A DNA stretch of 64,000 nt from Ferruginibacter sp. GTDB taxonomy: Bacteria; Bacteroidota; Bacteroidia; Chitinophagales; Chitinophagaceae. Shown here piece after piece: positions 30,101-38,492 of the stretch. The notes under the pieces are model-generated. The model did no database searches. It had not been told where the DNA came from and worked only from the letters and a program-made list of their open reading frames with translations. The stretch spans positions 1 through 64,000 of the forward strand of contig NZ_JAQBNR010000022.1 of assembly GCF_028288465.1 (NCBI RefSeq), written 5' to 3'. A program made the translations under genes and the position numbers. The stretch's first letter is position 1. Each line of letters opens with the position of its first letter.

Positions 30101-30374
30101 CCCTTATTTCAAAAGTACGGATGCCTGTACCGCTGATCAGCAGCACTGCATTGGCTGCTACCTGCTGTAACAAAAACTCCCCTCCGGCATTGGTAGCCGT
30201 TGCTTTTTTTGTTCCCTTTACGGTTACGGTAGCCAGCACCGGCTCCTTTTTTTCGTTTATTATGGTGCCTTTTACGGCGGGCAAAACGGGCTGCCCGTTT
30301 TGGGCCCACGCTGCTGTTGTGATATAAAACAACGCCAGCCCCACCCCGCAGATGCAACAAATCAGTTTTTTCAT
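27129..30374 (-). CDS. SusC/RagA-family TonB-dependent transporter
   Basis: A 1081-aa outer-membrane beta-barrel transporter. In order: signal peptide (LICCICGVGLALFYITTAAW), carboxypeptidase-regulatory-like domain (VKGTIINEKKEPVLATVTVK), plug domain with GISIRGLSTINGPLDPLIVL and DAAAASVWGARAGNGVIVIT, then a long barrel ending in AIWAFGVRFNF with the terminal aromatic expected for Bam insertion. It is coupled to SusD (19 bases) and preceded by a TlpA-like gene (40 bases), so it is one operon. Energy comes from TonB-ExbBD, encoded elsewhere. Confidence 0.96.
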   Translation of the reverse strand: MKKLICCICGVGLALFYITTAAWAQNGQPVLPAVKGTIINEKKEPVLATVTVKGTKKATATNAGGEFLLQQVAANAVLLISGTGIRTFEIRVNGRSGLGLLNAVTKVFTAEAVVVEASTGYQSVKPNEVNGAVVLIDNKTLNQQVGTNILKRLDGVTSGLLFNIGKSNSNSQNNTGISIRGLSTINGPLDPLIVLDGFIYEGNISNINPNDIENVTILKDAAAASVWGARAGNGVIVITTKKGSLNQKMSVSVNSTVIVQEKPNLFYLPQMASADYINVEELLFNNGYFDNQISYQPYLALTPAVAVLLNKRNNTITAAEADQQLAALKATDARNQYNHYVYHPAVTQQYAANIRGGNSNNAYTFAASYDKNISELKSRFNKLNLKAENVFQPVKNVKLDVGVYYTNSHSVSGMPGYGTIRPGQRYAPYYSIADNNGSPLPVATTYNPAFTDTAGGGKLLDWKYYPLDDYQHDRTTINLQELYANFGINYAFSNSLTADVKYQYQNQTSNNERLQDINSYEARNTINAFSQFDPATGVVTYIVPPGGIRNLGNAVTQSHTFRGQLNFKKAWGLHGVNAIAGIEQRQVKGLTDEFTSYGYTADPLTIAATDFVNGYPDFIRGYPNTISGQPRSSATIYRFTSLYGNASYTFRERYSVSASARRDGSNIFGANTNDKWKPLWSVGAGWKISGENFYNSELVNYLKLRVSYGYSGNVDLSKTALPVARYVANDRNTNYPYSRIQVLNNPDLRWEQSRQLNTGLDFALKSNVLSGSVDWYSKWGTDLYGETLFDYTTSGLSNFIIKNAANTKGTGIDIVLRSKNIDQKIKWSTSVLFSYNKTITTQYYGRYASQADILLGGGNTIIPVVGKELYGIVAYKWGGLDATGNPQGYVNGQLSTDYNAIATEVADKELKGGSIVYIGSGTPHYFGSLVNTFSWKQFSLAINISAKLGYYFLRPSINYDPLIYAGGGNKDYARRWQKPGDEKTTSVPSFVYPNDYSRDNFYGSAEVNYPKGAHLRLQYINLAYTPGIKFRHGLPFTGLELYANAANLGILWRANKQQLDPDYPATVPPAAIWAFGVRFNF

Positions 30375-30414
30375 GATAATAAATATTTTTAGTTAGTAAT
30401 AGTATTATATGCTG

Positions 30415-31704
30415 TCATGGGATTGGACTGATTACCCCTACCGGTATGGTACGGGCGGCTTCGTTTACCACCAGGCCGTAGCCCAGTAAAAAGGCTTTTA
30501 CCTGCCGCAGGTTGTAGGTATAAAAATCATAGGGAAAGATAATGTCGATGTGTGCCTTCAACCCGGTTTCATCTATCCAGGGTTTGTTTAAAATCATGCT
30601 TAGCGTCGCCGTAAGGTCAGCTACGGTTCCATTGCGGATGTATTTGTTCAGCGACTCCTTATCGAGATCAGCGGCAGGCGTACCACCCCTTGTTTTGCAT
30701 TTAACCGACTGTGCATTGGCTGACAATACATAGCATTCCATGGAACGGTTTTCCCTTTTTGCCGTAGCATTAAAATACCGTTCCAGGTCGGTACGCATAT
30801 CATGGGTTATTTGCCGGGGCTCCACAGGTCTTGTTGTCAAATCGTAGCAGTATAGCTTTTTGCTGCCGGCCTCCTTCTGTTCAAAAAAAAGGGGTTGTAC
30901 CGCCGGGTCAATAAAGATCAGGTCAACCGGCAGGGATTGTATATCCGCAAACGCAAGCTGGTACAATTGCAGCAGGGAGTAATTGATGATATAATACCGG
31001 TACACTTTCCCCTCTTCTGTTGTAAGTTTACCAATCACCGCCCCCAGGTCTTCTTTGTACCCCGTAATGAGTGAGCGGTATAAAAAATCCCTTGCGGCGG
31101 CAGAATCACTTTTTACCAGGTCGTTTTTGGCCACATCAAAAAGCAGGTCATCATTTTTTACATGCAGGGCAAGGGGCTTCCCCTCCAGCAATGCCTGAAT
31201 GTTAGTTGCTGTGAGCTCTTCCTGCCCGGTAATGGCTGCCACCCTCCGGTGCTCATCCAGCCAAACATAGTGTGGAATAGACCTGTAGGGAAAATATTGA
31301 TTTAAAACCGTATCCTGTAGCAGGTAGGATAAGGTAAAAGCCTGGCCGCTTCTTTTTTTCCGGGTACGCATAAAATTGTCCACCAGTTTGGCATCATCGC
31401 CCGGATAATTGTTTACCATGATCACCTGCAGGGCCCCGGCAAATTTTTGCTGCAGGGCATGCATTTCGGGAAAGGATTCCAGGCAGGAACCGCACCAGGT
31501 ACTCCAGAAATCGAGTATCACCCCTTTGGCTTTCAGTTGCGATAAGGAGACGGAGGCCACGGGGTAATTGTACAATTGATGCAGGACAATATCAGGCAGG
31601 CGGTCTCCGACAGTAAGGGTATGTATCCGTTGCGGAGGAGCTTGCGCAAGACCGTTCATTACCGGCCATAAAATGGACAGTAAGCAATATTTGAGTGTTT
31701 GCAT
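30415..31704 (-). CDS. TlpA-like thioredoxin-domain protein with C-terminal extension
   Basis: A 429-aa exported protein. After a signal peptide (CLLSILWPVMNGLAQA) comes a TlpA/redoxin domain (about residues 27-165) with the active-site WSTWCGSC (Cys71, Cys74) and a cis-Pro region IPHYVWLD. The C-terminal 260 residues have no domain I recognise. Such proteins are common in SusC/SusD operons of Bacteroidota and reduce periplasmic disulfides. It is upstream of SusC by 40 bases. The MauE-like protein across the convergent gap could supply electrons. Confidence 0.9.
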   Translation of the reverse strand: MQTLKYCLLSILWPVMNGLAQAPPQRIHTLTVGDRLPDIVLHQLYNYPVASVSLSQLKAKGVILDFWSTWCGSCLESFPEMHALQQKFAGALQVIMVNNYPGDDAKLVDNFMRTRKKRSGQAFTLSYLLQDTVLNQYFPYRSIPHYVWLDEHRRVAAITGQEELTATNIQALLEGKPLALHVKNDDLLFDVAKNDLVKSDSAAARDFLYRSLITGYKEDLGAVIGKLTTEEGKVYRYYIINYSLLQLYQLAFADIQSLPVDLIFIDPAVQPLFFEQKEAGSKKLYCYDLTTRPVEPRQITHDMRTDLERYFNATAKRENRSMECYVLSANAQSVKCKTRGGTPAADLDKESLNKYIRNGTVADLTATLSMILNKPWIDETGLKAHIDIIFPYDFYTYNLRQVKAFLLGYGLVVNEAARTIPVGVISPIP

Positions 31705-31842
31705 TGCAGATTATTTCAGTAAAAAAAGATGGACGTAATGACACGGCTATACAGCCTAAGTAGGGTTTTTAGGCTTGATGGCAAACAGTGTTTTTACCAG
31801 GTGAATCTGTGTATTGATGGTTAGCTTGTTCATAGCGGCGGA

Positions 31843-32148
31843 TCAGTTTATGGGGTGGTTTTTCTTATCATCATTTTGTACGGGGAGAAAGGGCGGTACT
31901 TTTACTAGTGGCCGGTCAAATATGGTGGCCTGCCGCCAGTACCTGCAACGGTTCAGTAGGTCGGTTTTAAGCACCTGCCGCAACTGTGGCCGGGGTGCCA
32001 GCCCATCGATGGCCTGCTGATCCTGCAGCACCTGGGTTACCAGCAGTTCTGCCACTGCAGCATTGAGAATAATGCGCCTTGCATAGCGCTGCAGCAGTGG
32101 ATGGTAATAGGCAAATGCAAGTTCGGGGGTAGCCGGAATGGTTCTCAT
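31843..32148 (-). CDS. Small helical protein upstream of the TlpA-SusCD operon
   Basis: A 101-aa protein (start MRTIPATPELAFAYYHPLLQ, ATG at 32148; an upstream in-frame ATG at 32190 is possible). It is helical and basic (YARRIILNAAVAELLVTQVL, VLKTDLLNRCRYW). The arrangement of a helical YAxRI..N...AE.LV..VL segment is reminiscent of sigma-70 region 2, but the protein lacks region 4. It could be a regulatory small protein of the uptake operon. I cannot name it. Confidence 0.6.
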   Translation of the reverse strand: MRTIPATPELAFAYYHPLLQRYARRIILNAAVAELLVTQVLQDQQAIDGLAPRPQLRQVLKTDLLNRCRYWRQATIFDRPLVKVPPFLPVQNDDKKNHPIN

Positions 32149-32618
32149 TGTTGTATGTTTTTGGTATCCATGGAATGCAACATCACCCATGGATAATTTT
32201 TTGGAATACAGGTTAAATAATTAGAAAGCCATGCCCTTATATTAAGACTGCCAACCGTGTATGCAATTGCAGCGGAAAGTGTTGAAGACGGAATATTTTG
32301 AAAGCTGTCAGGTATATCAATGCCCTGTACTGCGGCATTGCGGGACGTTAGCGAAATGCAGAGATAAAGAGCGGCGCCCACTGTTTCATTACTGAGACCT
32401 GAGAAAATACCCCTGTAACAAAATGGGCCACCGCTCCTTAAGAACTTGTATGTTGGTTTCAATCTCATGTTAGCTGGAATTTCTCAGGTTCGCAGTAATG
32501 AGATGATTTTTTTGAAAATTATCTTAAGTCTATTTGCTTGTAAATATAATTAAAAAATTACACAGTACACATACGTGTATCAAAATATTTTTGATAATAG
32601 TTCAATTTCCCAGTTAGA
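32149..32618. other. Boundary between the uptake operon and the defence island
   Basis: About 470 bases. A 107-codon minus-strand frame at 32145-32468 overlaps the start of the next small gene by four bases (ATGA), but its composition is unlike a normal protein and it has no known motif, so it is not called. From 32,510 rightward the sequence becomes clearly AT-richer, marking the island edge. The inverted pair TACAC/GTGTA at 32566-32579 lies just upstream of the HTH gene promoter. Confidence 0.4.
32586..32593 (+). promoter_or_regulatory. Candidate -7 element TATTTTTG with upstream inverted repeat
   Basis: An exact TAnnTTTG match 25 bases before the HTH gene start. The TACAC-ATAC-GTGTA inverted repeat at 32566-32579 sits between the -33 and -7 positions, where a repressor such as the HTH protein itself could bind. 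Confidence 0.45.
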
Positions 32619-32981
32619 ATGGAACTTGGAAATAAGGAACATACAAAATTAAAACTGGCAACTTGCTTCAGGATTATTCTCAAGCAGAAAAAAAGTATTG
32701 GGATAAAAAATAAGGTTAATAATATTGAAGACATCAGACTTGTTGACTCAATGAGACAACTAGAGGCTGAATCAGGATTAAGTTATACCATCATTCAAAA
32801 TACATCGGCGGGTAAGAGAGATATCCAGTTCACCACCCTTCTCACAATGATCGAAAATCTTGGATTGTCTTTTACTGAGTTTGCGAAACTATATGATAAA
32901 ATAACTGAAAAACAGATTTCCGATGAAAAAATTGAAATAGAAAAAAGCAAGAAACCAAAAACTAAAAAAAGAAACAAGTAA
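32619..32981 (+). CDS. HTH (XRE-like) DNA-binding protein
   Basis: A 120-aa protein. Residues about 45-95 (LVDSMRQLEAESGLSYTIIQ followed by NTSAGKRDIQFTTLLTMIEN) fit an XRE/cro-type helix-turn-helix, and LGLSFTEFAKLYDKIT matches the usual following helix. The C-terminus is a lysine-rich tail (EKSKKPKTKKRNK). It converges with the nucleotidyltransferase-HEPN gene, 12 bases apart. It probably represses itself or the neighbouring genes. Confidence 0.78.
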   Translation: MELGNKEHTKLKLATCFRIILKQKKSIGIKNKVNNIEDIRLVDSMRQLEAESGLSYTIIQNTSAGKRDIQFTTLLTMIENLGLSFTEFAKLYDKITEKQISDEKIEIEKSKKPKTKKRNK

Positions 32982-32993
32982 AAAAATCGCTCC

Positions 32994-33872
32994 CTAATCC
33001 TTAATGGATTTTATTCTTTCGACTGATATTCGCTCTACAATTTCCTCCATCTTTTTAATCCTTGAAAGCAATTCTCTAAATTCGCTTTCGGTTATTATAT
33101 AATCATCCTTATATCTCGCATCAATATATCCTCTCTTAAGTAAATCAAATAAATGAGTTTCATATTTGTCATCCACAGGAAATGGGAAAATAGAAAAAAT
33201 TTCTTCCGACAGAGGCTTGGAATATTGTCTTAATTTTTCAAGGTTATGGGTTTTGGGTTTGTAAGATTTAAAGACTAACAAGATTGTGTTATACAGCTTT
33301 TCACAAGCTTGGTGTAAAAGAAAAGCTGCATCATTCAACGGCTTTTTCTCCATTAGAAGAGTATTAAAAGCGTCATTTGCAAAACGAACAAAATTAAATG
33401 CGGATGCAAACCATTTATCAAAATATCGTTGACCAATAATTTTCATTTCGTATGAGGACAATTGTCTGGAAGCAGAAAAGTTTATAGAATTATTATCTTG
33501 AAGCAATATTCCCTCATTAACAATATCAGTAAAAAAATACTGGCCTATTTCAAGACCTTCATTTACATAACCAACATCGTGAATAATCGCGTTGACTGGT
33601 GTTCTAAATAAATTCCTGCTACGGTTAAGTATTTTATCCAGTATATCATATTCCTTTTCAACACGATTTTTTGTAACTATTAAAAAATCATAATCGCTAA
33701 TATATTCATAGTTTATGCCGTTCTCAAAATATTTATCCTCTACCCAAGTGCCGGTAGCATAACTCCCAAACAAGATAACCTTTTCAGGATGTGCTATTTC
33801 TTTGATAATATCAACGACCTGCAAGATTTGGTCTTGCTTTATTTGAGGAAGATATGAAAGGGATGTTTTCAT
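32994..33872 (-). CDS. Fused nucleotidyltransferase-HEPN domain protein
   Basis: A 292-aa single-chain version of the MNT-HEPN toxin-antitoxin pair. The N-terminal nucleotidyltransferase has ILFGSYATGTW and the catalytic acids in SDYDFLIVT. The C-terminal HEPN domain has FLLHQACEKLYNTILLVFKS and KPKTHNLEKLRQYS. In the known two-gene systems the nucleotidyltransferase AMPylates HEPN to block its RNase action. Here the HEPN motif has Lys rather than the usual Arg before the x4-6-His, so RNase activity is doubtful. ATG 33872 was chosen; a TTG at 33881 lies at better distance from AGGAG and is possible. It is divergent from the nuclease-like gene at 34000. Confidence 0.9.
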   Translation of the reverse strand: MKTSLSYLPQIKQDQILQVVDIIKEIAHPEKVILFGSYATGTWVEDKYFENGINYEYISDYDFLIVTKNRVEKEYDILDKILNRSRNLFRTPVNAIIHDVGYVNEGLEIGQYFFTDIVNEGILLQDNNSINFSASRQLSSYEMKIIGQRYFDKWFASAFNFVRFANDAFNTLLMEKKPLNDAAFLLHQACEKLYNTILLVFKSYKPKTHNLEKLRQYSKPLSEEIFSIFPFPVDDKYETHLFDLLKRGYIDARYKDDYIITESEFRELLSRIKKMEEIVERISVERIKSIKD

Positions 33873-33999
33873 TAGCTTCAAATTTACTCCTCTTATTGTA
33901 AACGAAAAATATAAAAAAATTTAAGTATTTTTTTATGCCAGAGAATCTGGTGCAGTTTTTATTTGAACTATTTATCTTGTAATATTTTAGTTTCGTATT

Positions 34000-35220
34000 A
34001 TGTTATCGAAAGTAGATAATCTAAAAAGAATTTCTGAAGAGCTTATTCATGAAAAAGCATCATTGTGGTATGTTTGTGACGATGCTGATTTTAAGATAAT
34101 GATAAAAGCTTCATCCGCTACAATCCGGGCTCTGATAAATGGATGCAGGATTGTATTTGAATTTGGAAAAGACGAAAATGAAATACCTAATATTTTATAT
34201 GCCGGTGTCAGAATTTATGATGATCCAGTTCATTACATCAGTGTTACCGGTGTACAAAGATTTGAAGAAGAACATGCGGCCATCGTTAGAATAATAAAAA
34301 ATGAGTTAATCCCTGTTCATTTTTATAATGAATTATGTATTTGTGTTGCGACATCAATCATTTCTTTTGATCCAGTGAATAGGAAGCAAGTATTAAAGTT
34401 AGTCGGCAATTTAAAAGAGTTATATTCCGGGGATTTTACCAGGCAAATTAGCCATTCACTGGACTGCTTCCAATTTACATTGGGTATAACCCGCCAATTC
34501 GATACCGTTCACAAAATTAATACGATTTCTTTGGAAGGTGAACTTACTGAATGGAAAATATCGGATAACAATTTTATAGGTGTCAATGACCAAGGGAAAG
34601 TAATAATAAATGATCAGAACGAGGGTGCAATTTTTGAAAATCAGGTATGGGCAGCTCTTGAATCTATATTTAATCAGGATATTTATTTAAGGCCTCAAAT
34701 AAAGAGTAAGAAAAGTTTTCGGGAACTAACTGATATTTTTGCTTATTCCCAGTACGGACTTTTTCTGGTTGAAACAAAAGCGCTCGGTATATTAAATAAA
34801 GACGCAGAAAGGAGTATGGATAAAAAAGTCGCCCGGGTGCAAAAGCAAATTGAGAAAGGGCTTAATCAATTGACTGGTGCCGTAAAGAAAATCCGGGAGA
34901 ATGAACTGGTATACAGTTCGAAGGAAAAGATAGTAGAATTTGATAGGACTTTACTGCCTCATTGTATTGTTCTTGTTTCGGAGCTTTTACCTTTTGGAAA
35001 ATGGGATGCTGTAGTGATGAAAATGTTTCAAACCATGATTGATCAGCCAATGCAGTTGCATGTAATGGATTTGATAGAATTTATGCGATATATTGGATAC
35101 TCCAAAGGAAGTAAAGAGAGATTTGACTATCTACTAATGCAGCGTACAGAACATTTAGTAAAACACCAGAACATACATATCCAATTATTTGGCCCAAATG
35201 ACGTGCAATTAAAAGGATAA
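34000..35220 (+). CDS. Unrecognised protein with PD-(D/E)XK (NERD-like) core
   Basis: A 406-aa soluble protein. Residues 1-195 have no domain I know. Residues about 208-275 look like a restriction-type nuclease fold: an N-terminal Glu in GAIFENQVWAALESIF, Asp245 in ELTDIFAYS, and Glu258-Thr-Lys260 in LFLVETKALG, a D-x12-ExK arrangement as in NERD-type nucleases. The C-terminal helical region (KKVARVQKQIEKGLNQLTGA) follows. Its position inside a defence island and next to the HEPN gene suggests anti-phage or anti-plasmid function; that is inference. A TATTTTAG box lies just upstream of the start. Confidence 0.8.
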   Translation: MLSKVDNLKRISEELIHEKASLWYVCDDADFKIMIKASSATIRALINGCRIVFEFGKDENEIPNILYAGVRIYDDPVHYISVTGVQRFEEEHAAIVRIIKNELIPVHFYNELCICVATSIISFDPVNRKQVLKLVGNLKELYSGDFTRQISHSLDCFQFTLGITRQFDTVHKINTISLEGELTEWKISDNNFIGVNDQGKVIINDQNEGAIFENQVWAALESIFNQDIYLRPQIKSKKSFRELTDIFAYSQYGLFLVETKALGILNKDAERSMDKKVARVQKQIEKGLNQLTGAVKKIRENELVYSSKEKIVEFDRTLLPHCIVLVSELLPFGKWDAVVMKMFQTMIDQPMQLHVMDLIEFMRYIGYSKGSKERFDYLLMQRTEHLVKHQNIHIQLFGPNDVQLKG

Positions 35221-35572
35221 ACTGCCTCCACTAATTGGTATAAATTCACTGTAGGGTTTTCGAAGGGATTCAGTATTTTCAGGATATCGAACTTTGACAA
35301 CAAATGTAATAACCAATAATTTAATTCTACCTCACTAACGCTTGAGTTATGCGGCCTACTTTGAGGCATACAACCACACAACCCTCTCCCTATTATTTTC
35401 AAACAGAAGACTAGCAATTGGCTTTAACAGAAAGCAATTACATTTTGAATTACGTTGAATTTATCGGGAGCCTCCATTTTTAAATTCCTACAAATTACCA
35501 TTGAGGGGAAGTATCAATTGTATAAATACGTATATCTTTATTTATATTTAATCTCTAAACCTAAAACCCTAC
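35221..35572. other. Intergenic region upstream of the MmeI-like gene
   Basis: About 350 bases, AT-rich, no gene recognised. TATCTTTA (about 35,533-35,540) is a one-mismatch -7 candidate for the methyltransferase gene. No repeat shared with the right side of the island was seen here. Confidence 0.35.
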
Positions 35573-38389
35573 ATGCCATTAAGCTGGTCAGAAATAAAAA
35601 ATCGTGCCCTTGCCTTTAGTAAAGAATGGCAGAATACCCAACGGGAGGAAGCTGACGCAAAACCTTTTTTGATTGAATTCTTACAGGTATTTGGCATCTC
35701 CAGAAAAAAAGTGGCTACGTTTGAACAACGGGTAAAAAAGCTCAATCTTACTGACGGTTATATAGACCTTCTGTGGTATAACATGCTGTTGGTAGAAATG
35801 AAAAGCAAAGGAAAAGACCTGGAAAAAGCTTATATACAGGCAAAAGAATATTGTCATAACCTTTCTGAACAACAACTGCCCAGGCTGATAATGGTTTGTG
35901 ATTTTGACCGGTTTATTGTTTATGATGAAGAAGGCAATAAGCAGGAATTCACTTTGGATAAACTGGTTGATAATATACATGTATTTGCATTATTGGCTGG
36001 CTATGAAAAGCGGATATACAAAGAGCAGGACCCCGTAAATATAAAGGCGGCGGAATTAATGGGCGAACTGCATGATAAATTAAAAACAGTAGGTTATAAC
36101 GGTCACGAATTAGAGCTTTATCTGGTACGCTTGTTATTTTGTCTGTTTGCTGATGATACAAATATTTTTAATGAAAAAGGAATGCTGTATGATTACCTTG
36201 AACTTAACACCAAAGAAGATGGCAGTGATCTTGCAGCACATATTGCAGAACTTTTCCAAGTCTTAAACACAAAAGAAGATAAGCGTTTCACTAACCTTGA
36301 TGAAACATTGGGCGCATTTCCTTACGTGAATGGGAAACTGTTTGAAGAACAGTTACCATTGGCGCATTTTGACAGTGCCATGCGAAAAATACTTTTAGAT
36401 AGCTGTGCATTAGATTGGGGTAAAATCTCTCCTGCCATTTTTGGTTCTCTATTTCAGAGTGTAATGGATGAAAAAGCCCGCAGAAATTTAGGAGCTCATT
36501 ATACCAGCGAAAAAAATATTCTAAAACTGATAAAGCCCCTGTTCCTTGATGATTTATACTTTGAGTTTGAAAAAAGTAAAGCAGACAAAAATAAACTGCG
36601 GAAGCTTCACGATAAAATAAGCAATCTCCGTTTTATTGACCCTGCTTGCGGCTGCGGTAACTTCTTAATTATAGCTTACCGTGAACTACGTATATTGGAA
36701 CTGGAGATCGTAAAGCTGCTATTAAAGAACCAGCAACTTACCAGTATCAATGATTACTTCTTATTGGATGTAGATAAATTCTATGGTATAGAATATGAAG
36801 AGTTCCCAAGCCAGATAGCACAGGTAGCCATGTGGTTAATGGATCATCAAATGAATGAACAAGCTAGCTTACAATTTGGGAATTATATGAAAAGAATACC
36901 ATTAACAAAGAGTGCCAATATTGTACATGGTAATGCCTTAAGTATAAATTGGCAGGGGCTTTTGGAAGAAGATAAATCAGTCAATAGAATTCATTCGGAT
37001 TTTTTTCTTAAAGAAAAAAATCCGGCTTCGCCGGAAAACAGAGATACGGCGAAGCCGTCGAAAAAATTTGATTTTATTCTTGGTAACCCGCCATTTATAG
37101 GTAAAAGCTTGCAGAATCCCCGACAGAAAGCGGATATGGAAGATGTATTCACTGGTGTTAATGGGGCCGGAGTTTTAGATTACGTAACTGCCTGGTATAT
37201 AAAAGCTGCTCAATATATGCGGCATTCTATTGCAACGAAAACGGCATTTGTAAGTACCAATTCAATTGCCCAGGGCGAACAGGTTGGCGTATTATGGAAT
37301 GAATTGTTTAATAAACATAAAACCAAGATCCATTTTGCACATCGCACTTTTAGCTGGCAAAATGAAGCTAAAGGAAACGCAGCTGTTCATGTTGTAATTA
37401 TTGGATTTGCAAATTTTGATAGCACTGAAAAAAAGATTTATGAATATGAAAATATAAAGGGTGAGCCACACGAAGTAAGAGTAAAAAATATTAATCCTTA
37501 TTTAGTAGAAGGGAATGACACTATACTGGCTTCAAGAAATAAACCTATCTGTAATGTACCAGAAATATCTTATGGAAGTATGGCAAATGATGGAGGGAAT
37601 TTATTGTTGGATGATGTTGAAATGAATAATATGATTTCAAAAGAACCATTGATTAAAACTTTTATTAAACCATTTTTAGGTTCCAGGGAATTCATTAATG
37701 GCATTAAGCGCTGGTGTATCTGGTTAAAAGACATACCACCTAATCAATATGCTCAATTAAAAGGAATCGTATTAAAAATACAAGCAGTAAAAGATTATAG
37801 ATTAAAGAGCACACGCATAGCTACTCAAAAACTTGCAGACTATCCTATGCTTTTTGGAGAAATAAGACAGCCCCATTCAGACTATTTATTAATTCCTGGT
37901 GTTTCTTCAGAAAATAGAAAATATATTCCTGTTGGTTTTCTGTCAAAAGATATTATTGCAAGCGATTTAGCCCGTACTATTCCAACAGCAACATTATTTT
38001 CCTTCGGGATCATTACATCATTAATGCACATGACTTGGATGAAATATGTTTGTGGACGACTTAAAAGCGATTATCGTTATTCAAATAACTTAGTGTATAA
38101 TAATTACCCCTGGCCGGAAAACCCAACAGATAAGCAAAAAGGAACAGTAGAGAAGGCTGCAGAACAGGTATTAAATGCAAGGGCGCAATTTCCTGATAGC
38201 AGCCTTGCTGATTTGTATGACCCCAACATTATGCCGCCGATATTGGTAAAGGCTCATCAACAGTTGGATAAAGCGGTAGATATATGTTATGGTACAAAAG
38301 CATTTGCATCGGAAGCTAAGCGGATGGAGTTTTTGTTTGAGTTGTATGAGAGGTATTTGGAGGGGATGTTTGTAAAGGCAGAGAAATAA
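35573..38389 (+). CDS. MmeI-like type IIL/IIG restriction-modification enzyme
   Basis: A 938-aa fused nuclease-methyltransferase, near MmeI in length. The N-terminal nuclease part has TDGYIDLLWYNMLLVEMKSK (Asp near residue 60, ExK near 79-81). The adenine methyltransferase core has motif I DPACGCGNFLIIA (near residue 355) and motif IV GNPPFIG (near 504). The C-terminal third (HMTWMKYVCGRLKSDYRYSN, then NNYPWPE) is the target-recognition end. Such enzymes methylate one strand and cut about 20 bases away. The NPPF motif is preceded by a short inserted-looking segment encoded by an inverted repeat (see findings). The stop codon lies inside the terminator of the antisense tracrRNA. Confidence 0.92.
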   Translation: MPLSWSEIKNRALAFSKEWQNTQREEADAKPFLIEFLQVFGISRKKVATFEQRVKKLNLTDGYIDLLWYNMLLVEMKSKGKDLEKAYIQAKEYCHNLSEQQLPRLIMVCDFDRFIVYDEEGNKQEFTLDKLVDNIHVFALLAGYEKRIYKEQDPVNIKAAELMGELHDKLKTVGYNGHELELYLVRLLFCLFADDTNIFNEKGMLYDYLELNTKEDGSDLAAHIAELFQVLNTKEDKRFTNLDETLGAFPYVNGKLFEEQLPLAHFDSAMRKILLDSCALDWGKISPAIFGSLFQSVMDEKARRNLGAHYTSEKNILKLIKPLFLDDLYFEFEKSKADKNKLRKLHDKISNLRFIDPACGCGNFLIIAYRELRILELEIVKLLLKNQQLTSINDYFLLDVDKFYGIEYEEFPSQIAQVAMWLMDHQMNEQASLQFGNYMKRIPLTKSANIVHGNALSINWQGLLEEDKSVNRIHSDFFLKEKNPASPENRDTAKPSKKFDFILGNPPFIGKSLQNPRQKADMEDVFTGVNGAGVLDYVTAWYIKAAQYMRHSIATKTAFVSTNSIAQGEQVGVLWNELFNKHKTKIHFAHRTFSWQNEAKGNAAVHVVIIGFANFDSTEKKIYEYENIKGEPHEVRVKNINPYLVEGNDTILASRNKPICNVPEISYGSMANDGGNLLLDDVEMNNMISKEPLIKTFIKPFLGSREFINGIKRWCIWLKDIPPNQYAQLKGIVLKIQAVKDYRLKSTRIATQKLADYPMLFGEIRQPHSDYLLIPGVSSENRKYIPVGFLSKDIIASDLARTIPTATLFSFGIITSLMHMTWMKYVCGRLKSDYRYSNNLVYNNYPWPENPTDKQKGTVEKAAEQVLNARAQFPDSSLADLYDPNIMPPILVKAHQQLDKAVDICYGTKAFASEAKRMEFLFELYERYLEGMFVKAEK

Positions 38390-38465
38390 AAAAGCGACTT
38401 ACGCCGCTTTAAATATTTTCACAACGGAATAGTCCTTATTGTGATTTGCTTTCAAGTTTAAAGAT
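38385..38465 (-). ncRNA. tracrRNA of the type II-C system
   Basis: Located on the minus strand between the MmeI-like gene and cas9. Read in its own direction: the anti-repeat TGAAAGCAAATCACAA (complement of 38439-38454) matches 16 of 16 bases of the 3' part of the plus-strand CRISPR repeat. Then comes TAAGGACTATTCCGTTGTGA, with the AATAAGG nexus typical of II-C tracrRNAs, and finally AAAGCG..CGCTTT with a T run (complement of 38388-38410), an intrinsic terminator. The 5' end is estimated near 38,465 from a TATCTTTA box just upstream. It fixes crRNA direction: the array must be read on the minus strand. Confidence 0.85.
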
Positions 38466-38492
38466 ATACTAAAAAATATAAACTACAGCTGT

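Noticed and set aside
32145..32468. 107-codon minus-strand frame overlapping the next small gene by ATGA
   Set aside because: The overlap is suggestive, but the residue pattern (many aromatic/Cys and Ser/Thr runs without structure) fits no protein I know.
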